Shown here piece after piece: positions 27,244 through 37,537 of a DNA stretch of 64,000 nucleotides. The stretch comes from Lacinutrix jangbogonensis. GTDB taxonomy: Bacteria; Bacteroidota; Bacteroidia; Flavobacteriales; Flavobacteriaceae. Location of the stretch: the NCBI RefSeq assembly GCF_000797445.1, contig NZ_JSWF01000014.1:306179-370178 (forward strand), written 5' to 3'. The translations under genes were made by a program, and so were the position numbers. The notes below the pieces were generated by a model. That model made no database searches, had not been told where the DNA came from, and saw only the letters and a program-made list of their open reading frames with translations. The number at the start of each line of letters is the position of its first letter. The first letter of the stretch is position 1.

Positions 27244-29671
27244 ATTATTTATCGCTTGTTTTTTATGTATGTTTTTTAGCATTGCACAAAACAAAATTTC
27301 TGGAACTATTACAGAAGCATCTTCTAACAAACCATTAGAAAATGTAGAGATTTACGATAAAGATGCTGGGTTATTAGCGCGCTCTAATGCGCTAGGTTAC
27401 TACACCTTTGAAACTGAAAAAGAAACCCTAACTATCGCCTGTTTTTCTTACGAGTTTGAAGTTGTAGAACAAACAGTAAGCACAACTAAAAATAGTGTAT
27501 TTGACATTACATTAAATGCGTTGTCTCAAACGCTTTCTGAAGTAGAACTGACGTCTAGAAAAGTAAAAATATTTGCTTTAAAACGTTTAAGAGATTTTGA
27601 AGAAACTTCTATTTATGCAGGTAAAAAAACTGAAGTGGTTTTAGTGGAGCAGTCTATGGCAAACTTAGCGTCTAATAATGCTAGGCAAATATACAGTCAA
27701 GTGGCTGGTTTAAACATTTATCAGAATGACGATGCAGGTTTACAATTAAATATTGGAGGTCGCGGTCTAGATCCTAATAGAACGGCAAGTTTTAATACTA
27801 GGCAAAACGGTTACGATATTAGTGCAGATGTTTTGGGGTATCCAGAGAGTTATTACACACCAGCAGCAGAGGGTTTAAGCGAAGTTCAAATTATTAGAGG
27901 TGCAGCTTCTTTGCAGTATGGAACACAGTTTGGGGGTTTAGTGAATTTTAAAATGAAGACCCCTAATGCTCATAAACCTTTCGAATTTATAACAAGAAAT
28001 ACAGTAGGAAGTAATGGTTTATACACCAACTTTACAAGCGTAAGTGGTACAAAAAACAAACTGAGTTATTATACGTTTTTCAATTACAAAAAAGGCGACG
28101 GGTTTAGACCAAATTCTAATTTCGAATCTAAAAATGTGTATTCACATGTTGGTTATCAGTTTAACGACAACACAAAGTTAACTGGAGAAATTACTTATTT
28201 AAGATATTTAGCAAAACAAGCTGGTGGTTTAAACGACAGGCAATTTGATGAGAATCCTTATCAAAGTAATCGTGCGCGTAATTGGTTTCAGGTCGATTGG
28301 TTATTGTATAATCTGAAACTATCGCATTCGTTTTCAGAAAACACGAATTTTACTTTTAATGCTTTTGGCTTAGATGCTAATAGAGTTGCTTTAGGGTTTA
28401 GAGATAGGCGAACAGATGTTTCAGATCCAGGAAATGCTAGAGATTTAATTAGTAGCGATTTTAATAATTATGGTTTTGAAACACGGTTATTAACTAAATA
28501 TAAAATTGCAGATAAAAAAGCCGTTTTTTTGGTAGGAGCTAAGTTTTATAAAGCTGAAAATGGATATTCTCAAGGGCCAGGTAGTAATGGTAATGATCCC
28601 GATTTTTCTTCAGCAATAGAAGCATACCCTTCTTATCCAACACAATCAGATTATAATAACCCAAACCTAAACCTCGCTGCTTTTAGTGAAAATATTTTTT
28701 ATATTAATGATAAATTATCGATTACTCCGGGTGCTAGGTTCGAATATATAAAAACAGCAAGTGTTGGTGTAATACAAACGTTTAATTTTGATGGTGCAGG
28801 AAATCCTATTGATGCAGGAACACAAGCTCAAGATATTGAAAACCAACGTGCTTTTGTGCTTTTAGGACTTGGAGTGAGTTATAAATCTTCTAAAGCTCTA
28901 GAGTTTTATGGTAATATTTCGCAAAATTATCGCTCGATTACTTTTGGAGACTTAAACATTGTAAATCCGTCTAATGCTGTCGATCCAAATTTAAAAGACG
29001 AATCTGGTTTTACAACAGACATTGGTGTTCGTGGTAATATTAATACATATGTGTCTTACAATGCTAATGTATTTGGTTTGTTTTATAGCGATAGAATTGG
29101 GTTGATTGATGCTATAATCCCACCAATTAATAACGTTGGAAAATTAAGAGTTAATGTTGGAGATGCTAGAATTTTTGGAATAGAATCGCTAATCGATTTT
29201 AATCTTAAAAAAATCTTTAATCTAAATGAAGGGTTTAGCGCTAACTATTTTATCAATGCTTCTTTTGTAACTTCAGAATACACATCTACTAATTTTGACA
29301 ATACTAGTAGTGATGTAAGAGTCGGTAATAAAGTAGAATTCATTCCAGAAGTTAATATAAAAACAGGCTTGCAATTTGGGTATAAAAACTTGTTGTCTAA
29401 TATACAATACACCTATTTATCGTCGCAATTTACAGATGCCGGTAACGATCCTGGTGGCGATAATTTAAATAGTATTGTGGGTGTAATTCCTAGCTACAAC
29501 GTTTTAGATCTTTCTGTATCTTATAAATACAAACGTTTTAAATTAGAAGCCGGTATCAATAACGTTTTAGATAATATGTACTTTACAAGACGTGCAACTG
29601 GATATCCTGGACCAGGGATTATACCATCGGCAAATCGAAATTTTTATACCACATTACAAGTTCAATTATAA
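27224..29671 (+). CDS. FecA-like TonB-dependent receptor
   Basis: This 815-residue outer-membrane receptor starts at ATG 27224, which gives a proper signal peptide (to SIAQNK). A carboxypeptidase-like regulatory domain follows (ISGTITEASSNKPLENVEI), then the plug with NIGGRGLDPNRTASFNTRQN near 195 and EVQIIRGAASLQYGTQFGG near 235, then a 22-strand barrel ending in an aromatic terminal strand (FYTTLQVQL). The plug matches the group that transports ferric citrate-like chelates. The gene sits between the carboxylase-like gene and an iron ABC transporter, so ferric chelate uptake is the likely job. Confidence 0.92.
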   Translation: MTLKDYKLFIACFLCMFFSIAQNKISGTITEASSNKPLENVEIYDKDAGLLARSNALGYYTFETEKETLTIACFSYEFEVVEQTVSTTKNSVFDITLNALSQTLSEVELTSRKVKIFALKRLRDFEETSIYAGKKTEVVLVEQSMANLASNNARQIYSQVAGLNIYQNDDAGLQLNIGGRGLDPNRTASFNTRQNGYDISADVLGYPESYYTPAAEGLSEVQIIRGAASLQYGTQFGGLVNFKMKTPNAHKPFEFITRNTVGSNGLYTNFTSVSGTKNKLSYYTFFNYKKGDGFRPNSNFESKNVYSHVGYQFNDNTKLTGEITYLRYLAKQAGGLNDRQFDENPYQSNRARNWFQVDWLLYNLKLSHSFSENTNFTFNAFGLDANRVALGFRDRRTDVSDPGNARDLISSDFNNYGFETRLLTKYKIADKKAVFLVGAKFYKAENGYSQGPGSNGNDPDFSSAIEAYPSYPTQSDYNNPNLNLAAFSENIFYINDKLSITPGARFEYIKTASVGVIQTFNFDGAGNPIDAGTQAQDIENQRAFVLLGLGVSYKSSKALEFYGNISQNYRSITFGDLNIVNPSNAVDPNLKDESGFTTDIGVRGNINTYVSYNANVFGLFYSDRIGLIDAIIPPINNVGKLRVNVGDARIFGIESLIDFNLKKIFNLNEGFSANYFINASFVTSEYTSTNFDNTSSDVRVGNKVEFIPEVNIKTGLQFGYKNLLSNIQYTYLSSQFTDAGNDPGGDNLNSIVGVIPSYNVLDLSVSYKYKRFKLEAGINNVLDNMYFTRRATGYPGPGIIPSANRNFYTTLQVQL

Positions 29672-29681
29672 ATTATTTTAT

Positions 29682-30734
29682 ATGAAAAAAATGTATTTTA
29701 TCTTGCTAGCTGTACTAGTTTTTGGAGCTTGTAAAAACGACAAGGGTAATGGCATAGAAGGTCCTGTTTTAGTAAAAAAAATGCAAGAAATTAATGTTTA
29801 TACGCACAGACACTATCCTGCAGATCAAGAGTTATTTGCGAATTTTGAAAAACAGACAGGAATAAAAGTCAATGTGGTCAATGCAAAAGCAGATGAGCTG
29901 ATGCAAAAAATGACTAAAGAAGGCGCGCAATGTCCAGCCGATGTTTTAATAACTGTAGATGCGGGACGTTTAGTGCGTGCTAAGGATAAAGGTTTATTAC
30001 AGTCTGTAGTTTCACCGGTGTTAGAGGTAAACATACCCTCAAATTTAAGAGATGAAGATAACCAGTGGTTTGCTTTAACAAAAAGAGCGCGTGTTATTGC
30101 TTATGCTAAAGATCGCGTGAGTCCACAACAATTATCGACTTATGAAGATTTAGCCGCTTCTAAATGGAATAAAAAAATATTAGTGCGATCTTCTGGAAAC
30201 ATTTACAACCAGTCATTACTAGCATCAATTATTGCTAACGATGGTGAGGATGACGCCAGAATATGGGCAAGAAATATTGTTGGTAATATGTCACGGTCAC
30301 CACAAGGTAACGATAGAGACCAGGTGAAAGCAATAGTTGCTGGAGAAGGAGATATAGCAATTGTAAACACGTATTATATAGGGAAATTATTAAATTCTAG
30401 TAATCCGGAAGAGGTTAAAGCAGGAAATGGTGTTGGTCTATTTTTTCCAAATCAGGAAAATCGAGGAACCCATATAAACATTAGTGGAGCAGGTGTTGCT
30501 AAATATGCGCCAAATAAAGCGAATGCTATTAAATTTATCGAATATTTATCTGGTGTGGAGGCGCAAGAAGTATTTGCAAAAGCAAATTATGAGTATCCTG
30601 TTAATAGTGCCGTTGAGCCTTCAGACTTATTGAAAAGTTGGGGGGATTTTAAGGCAGATAGTTTACTGTTATCTACTTTGGGTAACAATAACAAAAAGGC
30701 TGTTTTAGTATTCGATGAGGTAGGTTGGAAGTAG
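29682..30734 (+). CDS. Iron(III) ABC transporter substrate-binding lipoprotein
   Basis: The start at ATG 29682 gives a lipoprotein signal with lipobox VFGACK (Cys 17). The 350-residue product has the ferric-binding-protein opening INVYTHRHYPADQELFANFE, then PADVLITVDAGRLVRAKDKG, IIANDGEDDARIWARN and a terminal PVNSAVEPS region with Tyr residues typical of FbpA/FutA iron ligation. It should bind ferric iron in the periplasm and hand it to the permease encoded 9 bases later. Confidence 0.92.
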   Translation: MKKMYFILLAVLVFGACKNDKGNGIEGPVLVKKMQEINVYTHRHYPADQELFANFEKQTGIKVNVVNAKADELMQKMTKEGAQCPADVLITVDAGRLVRAKDKGLLQSVVSPVLEVNIPSNLRDEDNQWFALTKRARVIAYAKDRVSPQQLSTYEDLAASKWNKKILVRSSGNIYNQSLLASIIANDGEDDARIWARNIVGNMSRSPQGNDRDQVKAIVAGEGDIAIVNTYYIGKLLNSSNPEEVKAGNGVGLFFPNQENRGTHINISGAGVAKYAPNKANAIKFIEYLSGVEAQEVFAKANYEYPVNSAVEPSDLLKSWGDFKADSLLLSTLGNNNKKAVLVFDEVGWK

Positions 30735-30743
30735 AGTTTTAAT

Positions 30744-32381
30744 ATGAAATACCTAAAGCATTTTAGAAGAAATATAAACAAGTGGTCAATATTTACAGTG
30801 GTCCTTGTGCTTCTTATAGGAATACCAATAATTACAATCTTTTTAAAAATATTTCTAGGTCCTGGAGAATCATGGCTTCATATTATTGAGAATGTGCTAT
30901 TAGATTACACTCTAAACTCAATATTTTTAATATTTGGTTGTACAGTAATTACTGTTTTGTTTGGCGTTTCTAGTGCATGGATAGTGAGCCGATATACCAT
31001 CCCTTTTCAAAAGCAATTAGAATGGATGTTAATTTTACCATTGGCCATACCATCGTATATAACAGCTTACGCTTATGCTGGGTTTTTCGATTATGGAGGT
31101 ACACTAGAATTAATGCTAAAAGCAATAGGTATTATTGGTGTTAAATTTAATATTACAAATATTTTCGGACTCATATTTATTCTAGGCGTTTCGCTTTTCC
31201 CATATGTTTATGTGAGTGCGCGTTCCGTTTTTTTATATCAATCCGCACGCTTAATAGAAGCCTCAAAAATGCTAGGTGTTGGAGAACAAAAAACATTTTT
31301 TAAAATAGTTTTGCCAATAGCAAGGCCTGGAATTGTAGGTGGTTTACTATTGGTTTTAATGGAAGTGCTTAACGATTATGGAGCAGCACAATATTATGGT
31401 GTAAGTACTTTTACTACTGGTATTTTTAGATCTTGGTTTGCTCTGGAAGAACCTGCTACAGCAATTTATTTATCTGCAATATTATTAATTGTTGTCTTCG
31501 CTATTATAGGTATTGAACGTTGGCAGAGAGGTTCTAAAAACTATGCAATAGCCAATAAAAGTGATATAGAATTATCAAAAATCGAGGTTTCAAAAAAGCG
31601 AAGGTTTGTGCTGTTTCTTATCGTTTGTATTCCTGTAATTAGTGGTTTTTTATTGCCGCTATTTCAACTCGTGTATTGGAGTGTTTTAACCGCTTCTAAT
31701 GTGGTGTCTATTGCCTTTTTTAAAATTGCATTTCAAAGTTTTGGTGTCGCTTTTTTAACCGCTTTTCTAACCGTATTTCTGGCATTGTTAATTTTGTATT
31801 TTCCAAAATGGAATCGTTTACAATGGCTTCGTAAAAGCTCTAGAATTGCTATTTTAGGTTATGCTATTCCTGGTGCGATTATAGCAATTGGTGTTATGAT
31901 ACCGACCTTGCAATTTGACAAATGGATGATTAGTTTTTTTAAAAATAATTTTGAAATAGCTATAGGTCTAATAATTAATGGAACCATTATAGTGTTAATC
32001 TATGCTTATATCATAAGGTTTTTGGCAGTGGCTTTTAATCCTATCGAAGCCGCACAGTCTAAAATTGGTAAGACTTTAATAGAGTCTTCCAACCTTTTAG
32101 GAAGGACTAATTTAATCACTTTTGTTAAAATCGATTTTCCTTTATTAAAAACGGCATTGTTAAGTGCTTTTATATTAGTTTTTGTAGATGTTATGAAAGA
32201 GTTGCCATTAACACTTATTCTTAAACCGTATAACATAAATACATTAGCTGTAAAAGCCTATGAGTATGCCAGCGATGAATTAATTATGGAAGCTGCACTG
32301 CCATCCTTATGTATTATATTAACAGGTGTTTTACCTATCATTTTGTTAAATAAACTTATCTTGAACGGAAATAAAAAATAG
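30744..32381 (+). CDS. Iron(III) ABC transporter permease (FbpB-type)
   Basis: This 545-residue permease has two fused MetI-like domains and about twelve transmembrane helices. Both EAA-type coupling loops are visible: EASKMLGVGEQKTFFKIVLP near residue 172 and ESSNLLGRTNLITFVKIDFP near 446. Length and duplication match FbpB/SfuB ferric iron permeases. It acts with the preceding binding protein and the following ATPase. Confidence 0.93.
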   Translation: MKYLKHFRRNINKWSIFTVVLVLLIGIPIITIFLKIFLGPGESWLHIIENVLLDYTLNSIFLIFGCTVITVLFGVSSAWIVSRYTIPFQKQLEWMLILPLAIPSYITAYAYAGFFDYGGTLELMLKAIGIIGVKFNITNIFGLIFILGVSLFPYVYVSARSVFLYQSARLIEASKMLGVGEQKTFFKIVLPIARPGIVGGLLLVLMEVLNDYGAAQYYGVSTFTTGIFRSWFALEEPATAIYLSAILLIVVFAIIGIERWQRGSKNYAIANKSDIELSKIEVSKKRRFVLFLIVCIPVISGFLLPLFQLVYWSVLTASNVVSIAFFKIAFQSFGVAFLTAFLTVFLALLILYFPKWNRLQWLRKSSRIAILGYAIPGAIIAIGVMIPTLQFDKWMISFFKNNFEIAIGLIINGTIIVLIYAYIIRFLAVAFNPIEAAQSKIGKTLIESSNLLGRTNLITFVKIDFPLLKTALLSAFILVFVDVMKELPLTLILKPYNINTLAVKAYEYASDELIMEAALPSLCIILTGVLPIILLNKLILNGNKK

Positions 32382-32444
32382 CAGTTTAATTATGATGTCG
32401 ATGCTTCATTTAGGCGGTTATATTACATTTTAAAAAATAGTATA

Positions 32445-33434
32445 TTGAAGTACATTTTAGAAATTATAGGATTATCAAAAACGTTTGCTCAAAGTAAAAC
32501 GGCAGTTATTAATATTATCGATTTAAAAATTAAAACGGGTGATATTCTTGCTATCGTTGGCGAGAGTGGAAGCGGTAAAACAACATTGGCGCGTCTAATT
32601 GCAGGATTAGAAACACAGGATTATGGAACCATAATATTAAATGATACCACCATTGCGTGTGATACTATATTTAAGGCGCCAGAAAATAGAAATATTGGGA
32701 TGGTGTTTCAAGATTATGCTTTGTTTCCTCACCTAACGGTTTCCGAGAATGTGGGCTATGGCCTTTCAAAAAAAGCAAATAAATTGGAACGTATTGCTGC
32801 GGTTTTAGAACGTGTGGGCTTACATGGCTTTGACAATAGGTTTCCATTTCAGCTTTCTGGAGGACAGCAACAGCGTGTTGCACTGGCTAGAGCTTTAGCA
32901 CCAGAACCAGAGCTTTTAATTTTAGACGAGCCTTTTAGTAACCTAGATACTAATCTTAAAATAAAATTACGCAATGATATTTTTGATATTTTAAAGCAAA
33001 CTAATGTAACGGCATTATTTGTTACGCATGATACCCAAGACGCTATCGCTATTGCAGATGAAATTATTGTATTAAAAGAGGGGGGGATTATACAAAAAGG
33101 TGCGCCAAAGAAAGTCTATAAATGCCCAAATAGCAGCTATGTGGCTTCGCTTTTTGGGGCTTTAGTTCCCTTGCAACAAGAGGACTTATTCTGTTTTGGT
33201 TTTAAACCTGAAGCTCATAAACGTTATGCTTTAAGAATTGAAGATTTTAAGATTAATGAAGCAGCAGATTACGTATTAAAAGCACAGGTTTTAAAATGTC
33301 AGTTTGCTGGTCAAGGTTTTTTAAATACCGCAGTATTACCTAATAAGTCGATTGTTAATATGACAACTCGTAGTAAAATTGAAGGATTTTTTACATTGGG
33401 ATTTAAAAATAATGATCTGTTAGTGTTTAGTTAA
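32445..33434 (+). CDS. Iron(III) ABC transporter ATP-binding protein (FbpC-type)
   Basis: This 329-residue ATPase has Walker A GESGSGKTTLARLIAG near residue 38, a Q-loop in GMVFQDYALFPHLTV, the signature [16 protein letters not shown] near 138, Walker B LLILDEPFSNLD and switch His in VTHDTQDAI. A C-terminal regulatory domain (about 245-329) fits the FbpC/PotA group. The start is a TTG at 32445; the nearby ATG at 32392 closes after 13 codons in another frame. It completes the FbpABC set. Confidence 0.92.
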   Translation: MKYILEIIGLSKTFAQSKTAVINIIDLKIKTGDILAIVGESGSGKTTLARLIAGLETQDYGTIILNDTTIACDTIFKAPENRNIGMVFQDYALFPHLTVSENVGYGLSKKANKLERIAAVLERVGLHGFDNRFPFQLSGGQQQRVALARALAPEPELLILDEPFSNLDTNLKIKLRNDIFDILKQTNVTALFVTHDTQDAIAIADEIIVLKEGGIIQKGAPKKVYKCPNSSYVASLFGALVPLQQEDLFCFGFKPEAHKRYALRIEDFKINEAADYVLKAQVLKCQFAGQGFLNTAVLPNKSIVNMTTRSKIEGFFTLGFKNNDLLVFS

Positions 33435-33441
33435 TAAACTG

Positions 33442-33801
33442 CTATTTATTAATCATATTAATTCTTAGTAAATTATTCATACTATATCCAAATAATGCAC
33501 CTTCCAATAAATCTTTTAATGTCTCTAATTCTGTATAGGTTATAACAATACAAGTATCTTTTGAAGGCGTTTCTAATAGATAAGATTCACAATTCTCTTT
33601 TTTGTTATTGCTTTTGTCATTAGCTATTTCATTTTGTAAGCGCTTTATGGTCTTAAGAAATTTTTCTATTTTTTTTGTAGATAGACACATACTTAAATTA
33701 AGGAAAACAAGTTGGATTTTTTTTCCGTTGCGTGAGTTATCAAAATTCCAAGTAAATGTTATGCCTATGCTGTTGTGGTATATTCGATTTATATCTTTCA
33801 A
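33442..33801 (-). CDS. Hypothetical protein, possibly DUF6686-like
   Basis: This 119-residue protein has no signal peptide. A beta-rich start (QLVFLNLSMCLSTKK) is followed by a lysine-rich amphipathic helix and a C-terminal half (ESYLLETPSKDTCIVITYTELETLKDLLEGAL). It resembles small Bacteroidota proteins grouped as DUF6686, but I am unsure of this. It is convergent with the iron ABC operon (7 bases apart) and lies 10 bases downstream of the CoA-transferase gene, so it may be co-transcribed with that gene. Confidence 0.55.
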   Translation of the reverse strand: MKDINRIYHNSIGITFTWNFDNSRNGKKIQLVFLNLSMCLSTKKIEKFLKTIKRLQNEIANDKSNNKKENCESYLLETPSKDTCIVITYTELETLKDLLEGALFGYSMNNLLRINMINK

Positions 33802-33811
33802 AATAATTATT

Positions 33812-35095
33812 TTAATTGTGCACTAATATTTTAGAGTTCTCGTATATTTTTTTGCATAAAAATTCACGATCATCAGGATGTGCTATTTGTATTATCGCCT
33901 TAGCTCTCTCCTTAAGGTTTTTAGCATAAAGAGAAGCTACACCATATTCTGTGACTACAAATTGTACATGTGCTCTTGTGGTAACAACCGAAGCTCCAGT
34001 TTTTAGAGTAGGCACTATTCTAGGGATACCCTTGCTGGTTCGCGATGGTAAAGCTAAAATGGCTTTTCCGCCTTTAGATAGCGTAGCGCCTCTTATAAAA
34101 TCCATCTGTCCACCAACTCCAGAATAGTGCTTAGTCCCAATAGAATCAGCACAGACTTGGCCATATAAATCTATTTCAATAGCACTATTAATGGCAGTGA
34201 CTTTAGGGTTTTGCCGTATCGTTCTTGTGTCATTAACATAGCCAACATCCATCATATTTACTATAGGATTATTGTCAATAAAATTATAAATACGTTTTGT
34301 GCCAAAGGCAAAACCAGAAACAATCTTGCCAGGTTCAGTTACTTTTTTGCTTCCATTTATTACTCCACTTTCTACCAAATCTATAATGCCATCAGAACAC
34401 ATTTCTGTATGAATACCTAAATTTTTATGATTACTTAAGTAGTTTAAGGCCGCATTGGGTATGCCTCCAATTCCCATTTGAAGTGTAGCACCATCATCTA
34501 CAAGATTAGCAATATTTTTTCCTATTTCGTTTTCTAGATTGCTAATCGGTTTAATAGGCATTTCATGTAAAGGCTCATCTACATCTATAAAAGAATGGAT
34601 TTTGTTTAAATGTATTATTCCATTGCCATGAACAAAAGGCATATTTGGATTTACTTGTGCAATAATATATTTTGCTGTATCCACAGCTGCATTGGATATG
34701 TCCACCGAACAGCCTAAGGAACAAAACCCTTTTTTGTTGGGAACAGACACGGTAATTAAAGCGACATCTATTGGCATTCTGCCACTTCGAAATAGTGCTG
34801 GTATCTCACTTAAAAAAATAGGGATATAGTGCGCACTTCCTTTTTGTACATATGGTCTTATGTTATGACCTACGAAAAAGCAATTAATATTGAAACTGTT
34901 TTTATATCTTGGGTTTGCATAGGGTACAGGTCCTTCTGTATGAGCCGAAATAATATTAACATTCTCTAGTTCGTTATGTCTATTGGTCATTGCTTGAATA
35001 AGTATGCCAGGAGCCGCTGCGGCTGTGTGTATAAATACTCTGTCTCCAGATTTAATTATTTTAACGGCGTCTTTAGCAGTTGTTTTATAGGCCAT
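33812..35095 (-). CDS. Acetyl-CoA hydrolase/transferase-family CoA-transferase
   Basis: This 427-residue class I-type CoA-transferase carries GDRVFIHTAAAAPGILIQAM near residue 16, the DGATLQMGIGGIPNAALNYL loop near 195 and the catalytic Glu in IHTEMCSDGIIDLVE near 222, with GVGGQMDFIRGATLSKGGKA near 325 in the CoA-binding C-terminal domain. The layout matches 4-hydroxybutyrate or butyryl-CoA:acetate CoA-transferases. Acyl specificity cannot be set. Its place inside the iron locus is probably incidental. Confidence 0.9.
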   Translation of the reverse strand: MAYKTTAKDAVKIIKSGDRVFIHTAAAAPGILIQAMTNRHNELENVNIISAHTEGPVPYANPRYKNSFNINCFFVGHNIRPYVQKGSAHYIPIFLSEIPALFRSGRMPIDVALITVSVPNKKGFCSLGCSVDISNAAVDTAKYIIAQVNPNMPFVHGNGIIHLNKIHSFIDVDEPLHEMPIKPISNLENEIGKNIANLVDDGATLQMGIGGIPNAALNYLSNHKNLGIHTEMCSDGIIDLVESGVINGSKKVTEPGKIVSGFAFGTKRIYNFIDNNPIVNMMDVGYVNDTRTIRQNPKVTAINSAIEIDLYGQVCADSIGTKHYSGVGGQMDFIRGATLSKGGKAILALPSRTSKGIPRIVPTLKTGASVVTTRAHVQFVVTEYGVASLYAKNLKERAKAIIQIAHPDDREFLCKKIYENSKILVHN

Positions 35096-35268
35096 AAGTT
35101 GTATGTTTTAGTTAAACAAAATTAGTAATTTAAAATGATTCTAAATAAGGTTTTCTCATAATTTTATTTAATAATGCGACTTTTTTTTTGAAATCATATC
35201 AACCAGTAGTTATTATAAGAAACCATCTAAATTTTGGAATATATTCCTCATATTATTTAAAACTTTAT

Positions 35269-35276
35269 TAAATTTG
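35269..35276 (+). promoter_or_regulatory. -7 box TAAATTTG before ferritin
   Basis: TAAATTTG matches TAnnTTTG and ends 17 bases before the ferritin start. No correctly spaced -33 TTG is visible. Confidence 0.4.
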
Positions 35277-35293
35277 TTACAAACTAAATAGTT

Positions 35294-35797
35294 ATGAATA
35301 TTTCAATAGAAAAATTATTAAACAATCAAATTAGGTACGAAGCACAAGCGTCTATGCAGTATCTCGCCATGGCCTCTTGGGCGGATTCTACAGGATATAA
35401 CGGTGTTGCAGATTTCTTTTATAGTCAGTCTGAAGAAGAACGTGCGCACATGATTAAGTTAGTCAAGTTTGTAAATGAAAGGGGTGGAAAAGTAATCATT
35501 CCAAAATTAGAAAAGGCGATGGATGATTTTGAAAATTTGAACGAGCTTTTTGAGAAATTTTTAAAAAGTGAAATGTTCGTGACAGAGCAAATAAGTCATG
35601 TTATTTATGAGTGTCTTCAACAAAAAGATTATAACGTTCATAATTTCATGCAATGGTATGTCACAGAACAGCTGGAAGAAGAAGCAATGGCAAGAACATT
35701 GTTAGATAAGTTAAATATTATTGGTAGTGATAAATCTGGACATTATCTTTTTGATCGTGATATACAGGCTATTGCAGCTTCTCAGGAACAAGAATAA
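35294..35797 (+). CDS. Ferritin
   Basis: This 167-residue four-helix-bundle protein stores iron as a 24-subunit shell. Ferroxidase-site residues are visible: Glu 16 region in NNQIRYEAQASMQYLAM, EEERAHMIK near 49-58 (the ExxH pair), Glu in KSEMFVTEQISHVIYE near 95 and EQLEEEAMARTL near 125. Length and motifs match prokaryotic non-haem FtnA; no haem-ligating Met of bacterioferritin is evident. Two small Cys-rich genes follow on the same strand. Confidence 0.95.
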   Translation: MNISIEKLLNNQIRYEAQASMQYLAMASWADSTGYNGVADFFYSQSEEERAHMIKLVKFVNERGGKVIIPKLEKAMDDFENLNELFEKFLKSEMFVTEQISHVIYECLQQKDYNVHNFMQWYVTEQLEEEAMARTLLDKLNIIGSDKSGHYLFDRDIQAIAASQEQE

Positions 35798-35805
35798 AAT
35801 AATAA

Positions 35806-35979
<174 letters not shown>

Positions 35980-36156
35980 GTCTATTTGAATACAATTGAT
36001 TTGAATGTAACTGATTAATAACCCAATACTTATGTTTTTGTGTTTTGTATTATTTTAAAGCAGTCTAAGTATAAATATCTCGTAATCAGTTATTTGTTTC
36101 ATTCTAAAGCCCATAACGCTTAAATTTGATTTATATTAATTAAAAAGAATAAGCTT

Positions 36157-36405
36157 ATGTCCATAAGAATAGGAAACAGTTGTGTAAATTGTGAAAGTCT
36201 AACATCTAACAGTAAATGTAAAGTTCATGGCGTAATTGTCGATACAAGTTATACTTGCGATAGTTTTGAAATGAAGGCAGTATTAAAAAATAATTCAAAT
36301 TGTGGAACTTGCGCCAGATATGAAGAGTCATCTTGTGCAAACCCTCAAAAAGCAGCGTCAAATATGTTGTGTTCAAGTTGGGCACCACAAAATGCTTCGG
36401 CTTAG
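36157..36405 (+). CDS. Small protein with two tandem Cys4 modules
   Basis: This 82-residue protein has eight cysteines in two similar sets: C9-x2-C12-x8-C21-x12-C34 and C49-x2-C52-x7-C60-x11-C72, each followed by an aromatic residue (DSF, SSW). This looks like an internal duplication of a four-Cys metal site, for zinc or iron-sulfur. It has no signal peptide, so the cytoplasm is likely. It follows ferritin by 360 bases on the same strand. I recognise no named family. Confidence 0.75.
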   Translation: MSIRIGNSCVNCESLTSNSKCKVHGVIVDTSYTCDSFEMKAVLKNNSNCGTCARYEESSCANPQKAASNMLCSSWAPQNASA

Positions 36406-36455
36406 TAATTAAATTATAAAAATGGTTGGTTCTAGTTGCTAACTATTTTTGTTTT

Positions 36456-37532
36456 TTAGTCACCATCAATATCTGTAGATGTTATAATTATAGATAAAGT
36501 ACTCCTTACATCTACACTAAATAAAATACTTAAAGCCTCTAATTCTTCGTGTAAAGTCCTGACTTGGTTTGGATGCGATATAATAGCATTAAAAAGACTA
36601 ACAGGTATAGCGTCGATAGCATTTTTAACGTCTATAATTTTTGTTGCTATTGCAGTGTTTAAAGCCATGTTTTTGGTAATAAAAAACACATAATCATCTA
36701 TGCCAAGACCCTCAGTATTAAAATAAGTCTTTTCCACACTATTAATATTTTCTTTTAAAATAAGCAAAGACAGCGCACTAAAATAAGCTTGTGTCTGGTC
36801 AGGGTTTATTAAAGACGAATTTTCTAAGCCTGCAGGTTTTCCTATTTTACTGATTTTTGCAGTTTCAATTAAATTATACAGGCCATTATAAATTATATTA
36901 AATGAGCTCTGAATACCGGTGTCCTCATTATCAATTAGTGATAGTGAAAAATTACCCGGAGTGTTCCATATACCTTTAAGTCTTTCTGCTTGAGTTTTAA
37001 AATCTAAAGCAACGAATTTCAAATAATTTCTTCTTTTTTCTGAAGCTATAAATAAATTATTAGCCGCTTCAAGGTCACTTCCAAATAGCAAATACTCTAA
37101 TCCTGATAAGGTTTTTATTTGCGGACTTAAACCAGCTACGAGTTCTTGAGTAATCTCAGAATTATCATTTATTGCATTTTCTATAGCCGAGGGCAATGTT
37201 GGCCAATTGTAAAGTATGCGATCCATAAATTGGTCTCTAATAGCACCAATATTATAAGCATAAATAGCACCATAAGTCAAAGCCGTTTGTTTCCATTGGT
37301 CGCGAACTACAGATAAATTTGTTTCTGTTGTAGCTGCTAAGTAAGCCTCTACCTTAATATTAAAAAGGGCACTCTCGTTAACAAAAGTATTAACTTTGTG
37401 CAGTATTTGCTTATTCGTGATATCTGAAACTAGAACTTTTACATTAAAAGATTCGTTATCAGTTTGGTTATCATCGTTCTTATTACAATTAAATGCGAAT
37501 AATAAAACGAGTAAAAGACTTATTTTTTTCAT
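36456..37532 (-). CDS. Imelysin-family lipoprotein
   Basis: This 358-residue lipoprotein has a lipobox at FAFNCNK (Cys 16). The helical imelysin domain shows VVRDQWKQTALTYGAIYAYN near residue 75 and TLSGLEYLLFGSD near 143, where the usual GxHxxE motif has lost its His. Like the other imelysin proteins it ends in an STDIDGD tail. It is the last gene of an imelysin / di-heme / imelysin operon, 5 bases after the oxidoreductase. The likely role is periplasmic iron handling. Confidence 0.88.
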   Translation of the reverse strand: MKKISLLLVLLFAFNCNKNDDNQTDNESFNVKVLVSDITNKQILHKVNTFVNESALFNIKVEAYLAATTETNLSVVRDQWKQTALTYGAIYAYNIGAIRDQFMDRILYNWPTLPSAIENAINDNSEITQELVAGLSPQIKTLSGLEYLLFGSDLEAANNLFIASEKRRNYLKFVALDFKTQAERLKGIWNTPGNFSLSLIDNEDTGIQSSFNIIYNGLYNLIETAKISKIGKPAGLENSSLINPDQTQAYFSALSLLILKENINSVEKTYFNTEGLGIDDYVFFITKNMALNTAIATKIIDVKNAIDAIPVSLFNAIISHPNQVRTLHEELEALSILFSVDVRSTLSIIITSTDIDGD

Positions 37533-37537
37533 AGTAG

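Noticed and set aside
32392..32433. ATG-started leader ORF before the FbpC gene
   Set aside because: It closes after 13 codons and is in a different frame from the ATPase; there is no support for function.
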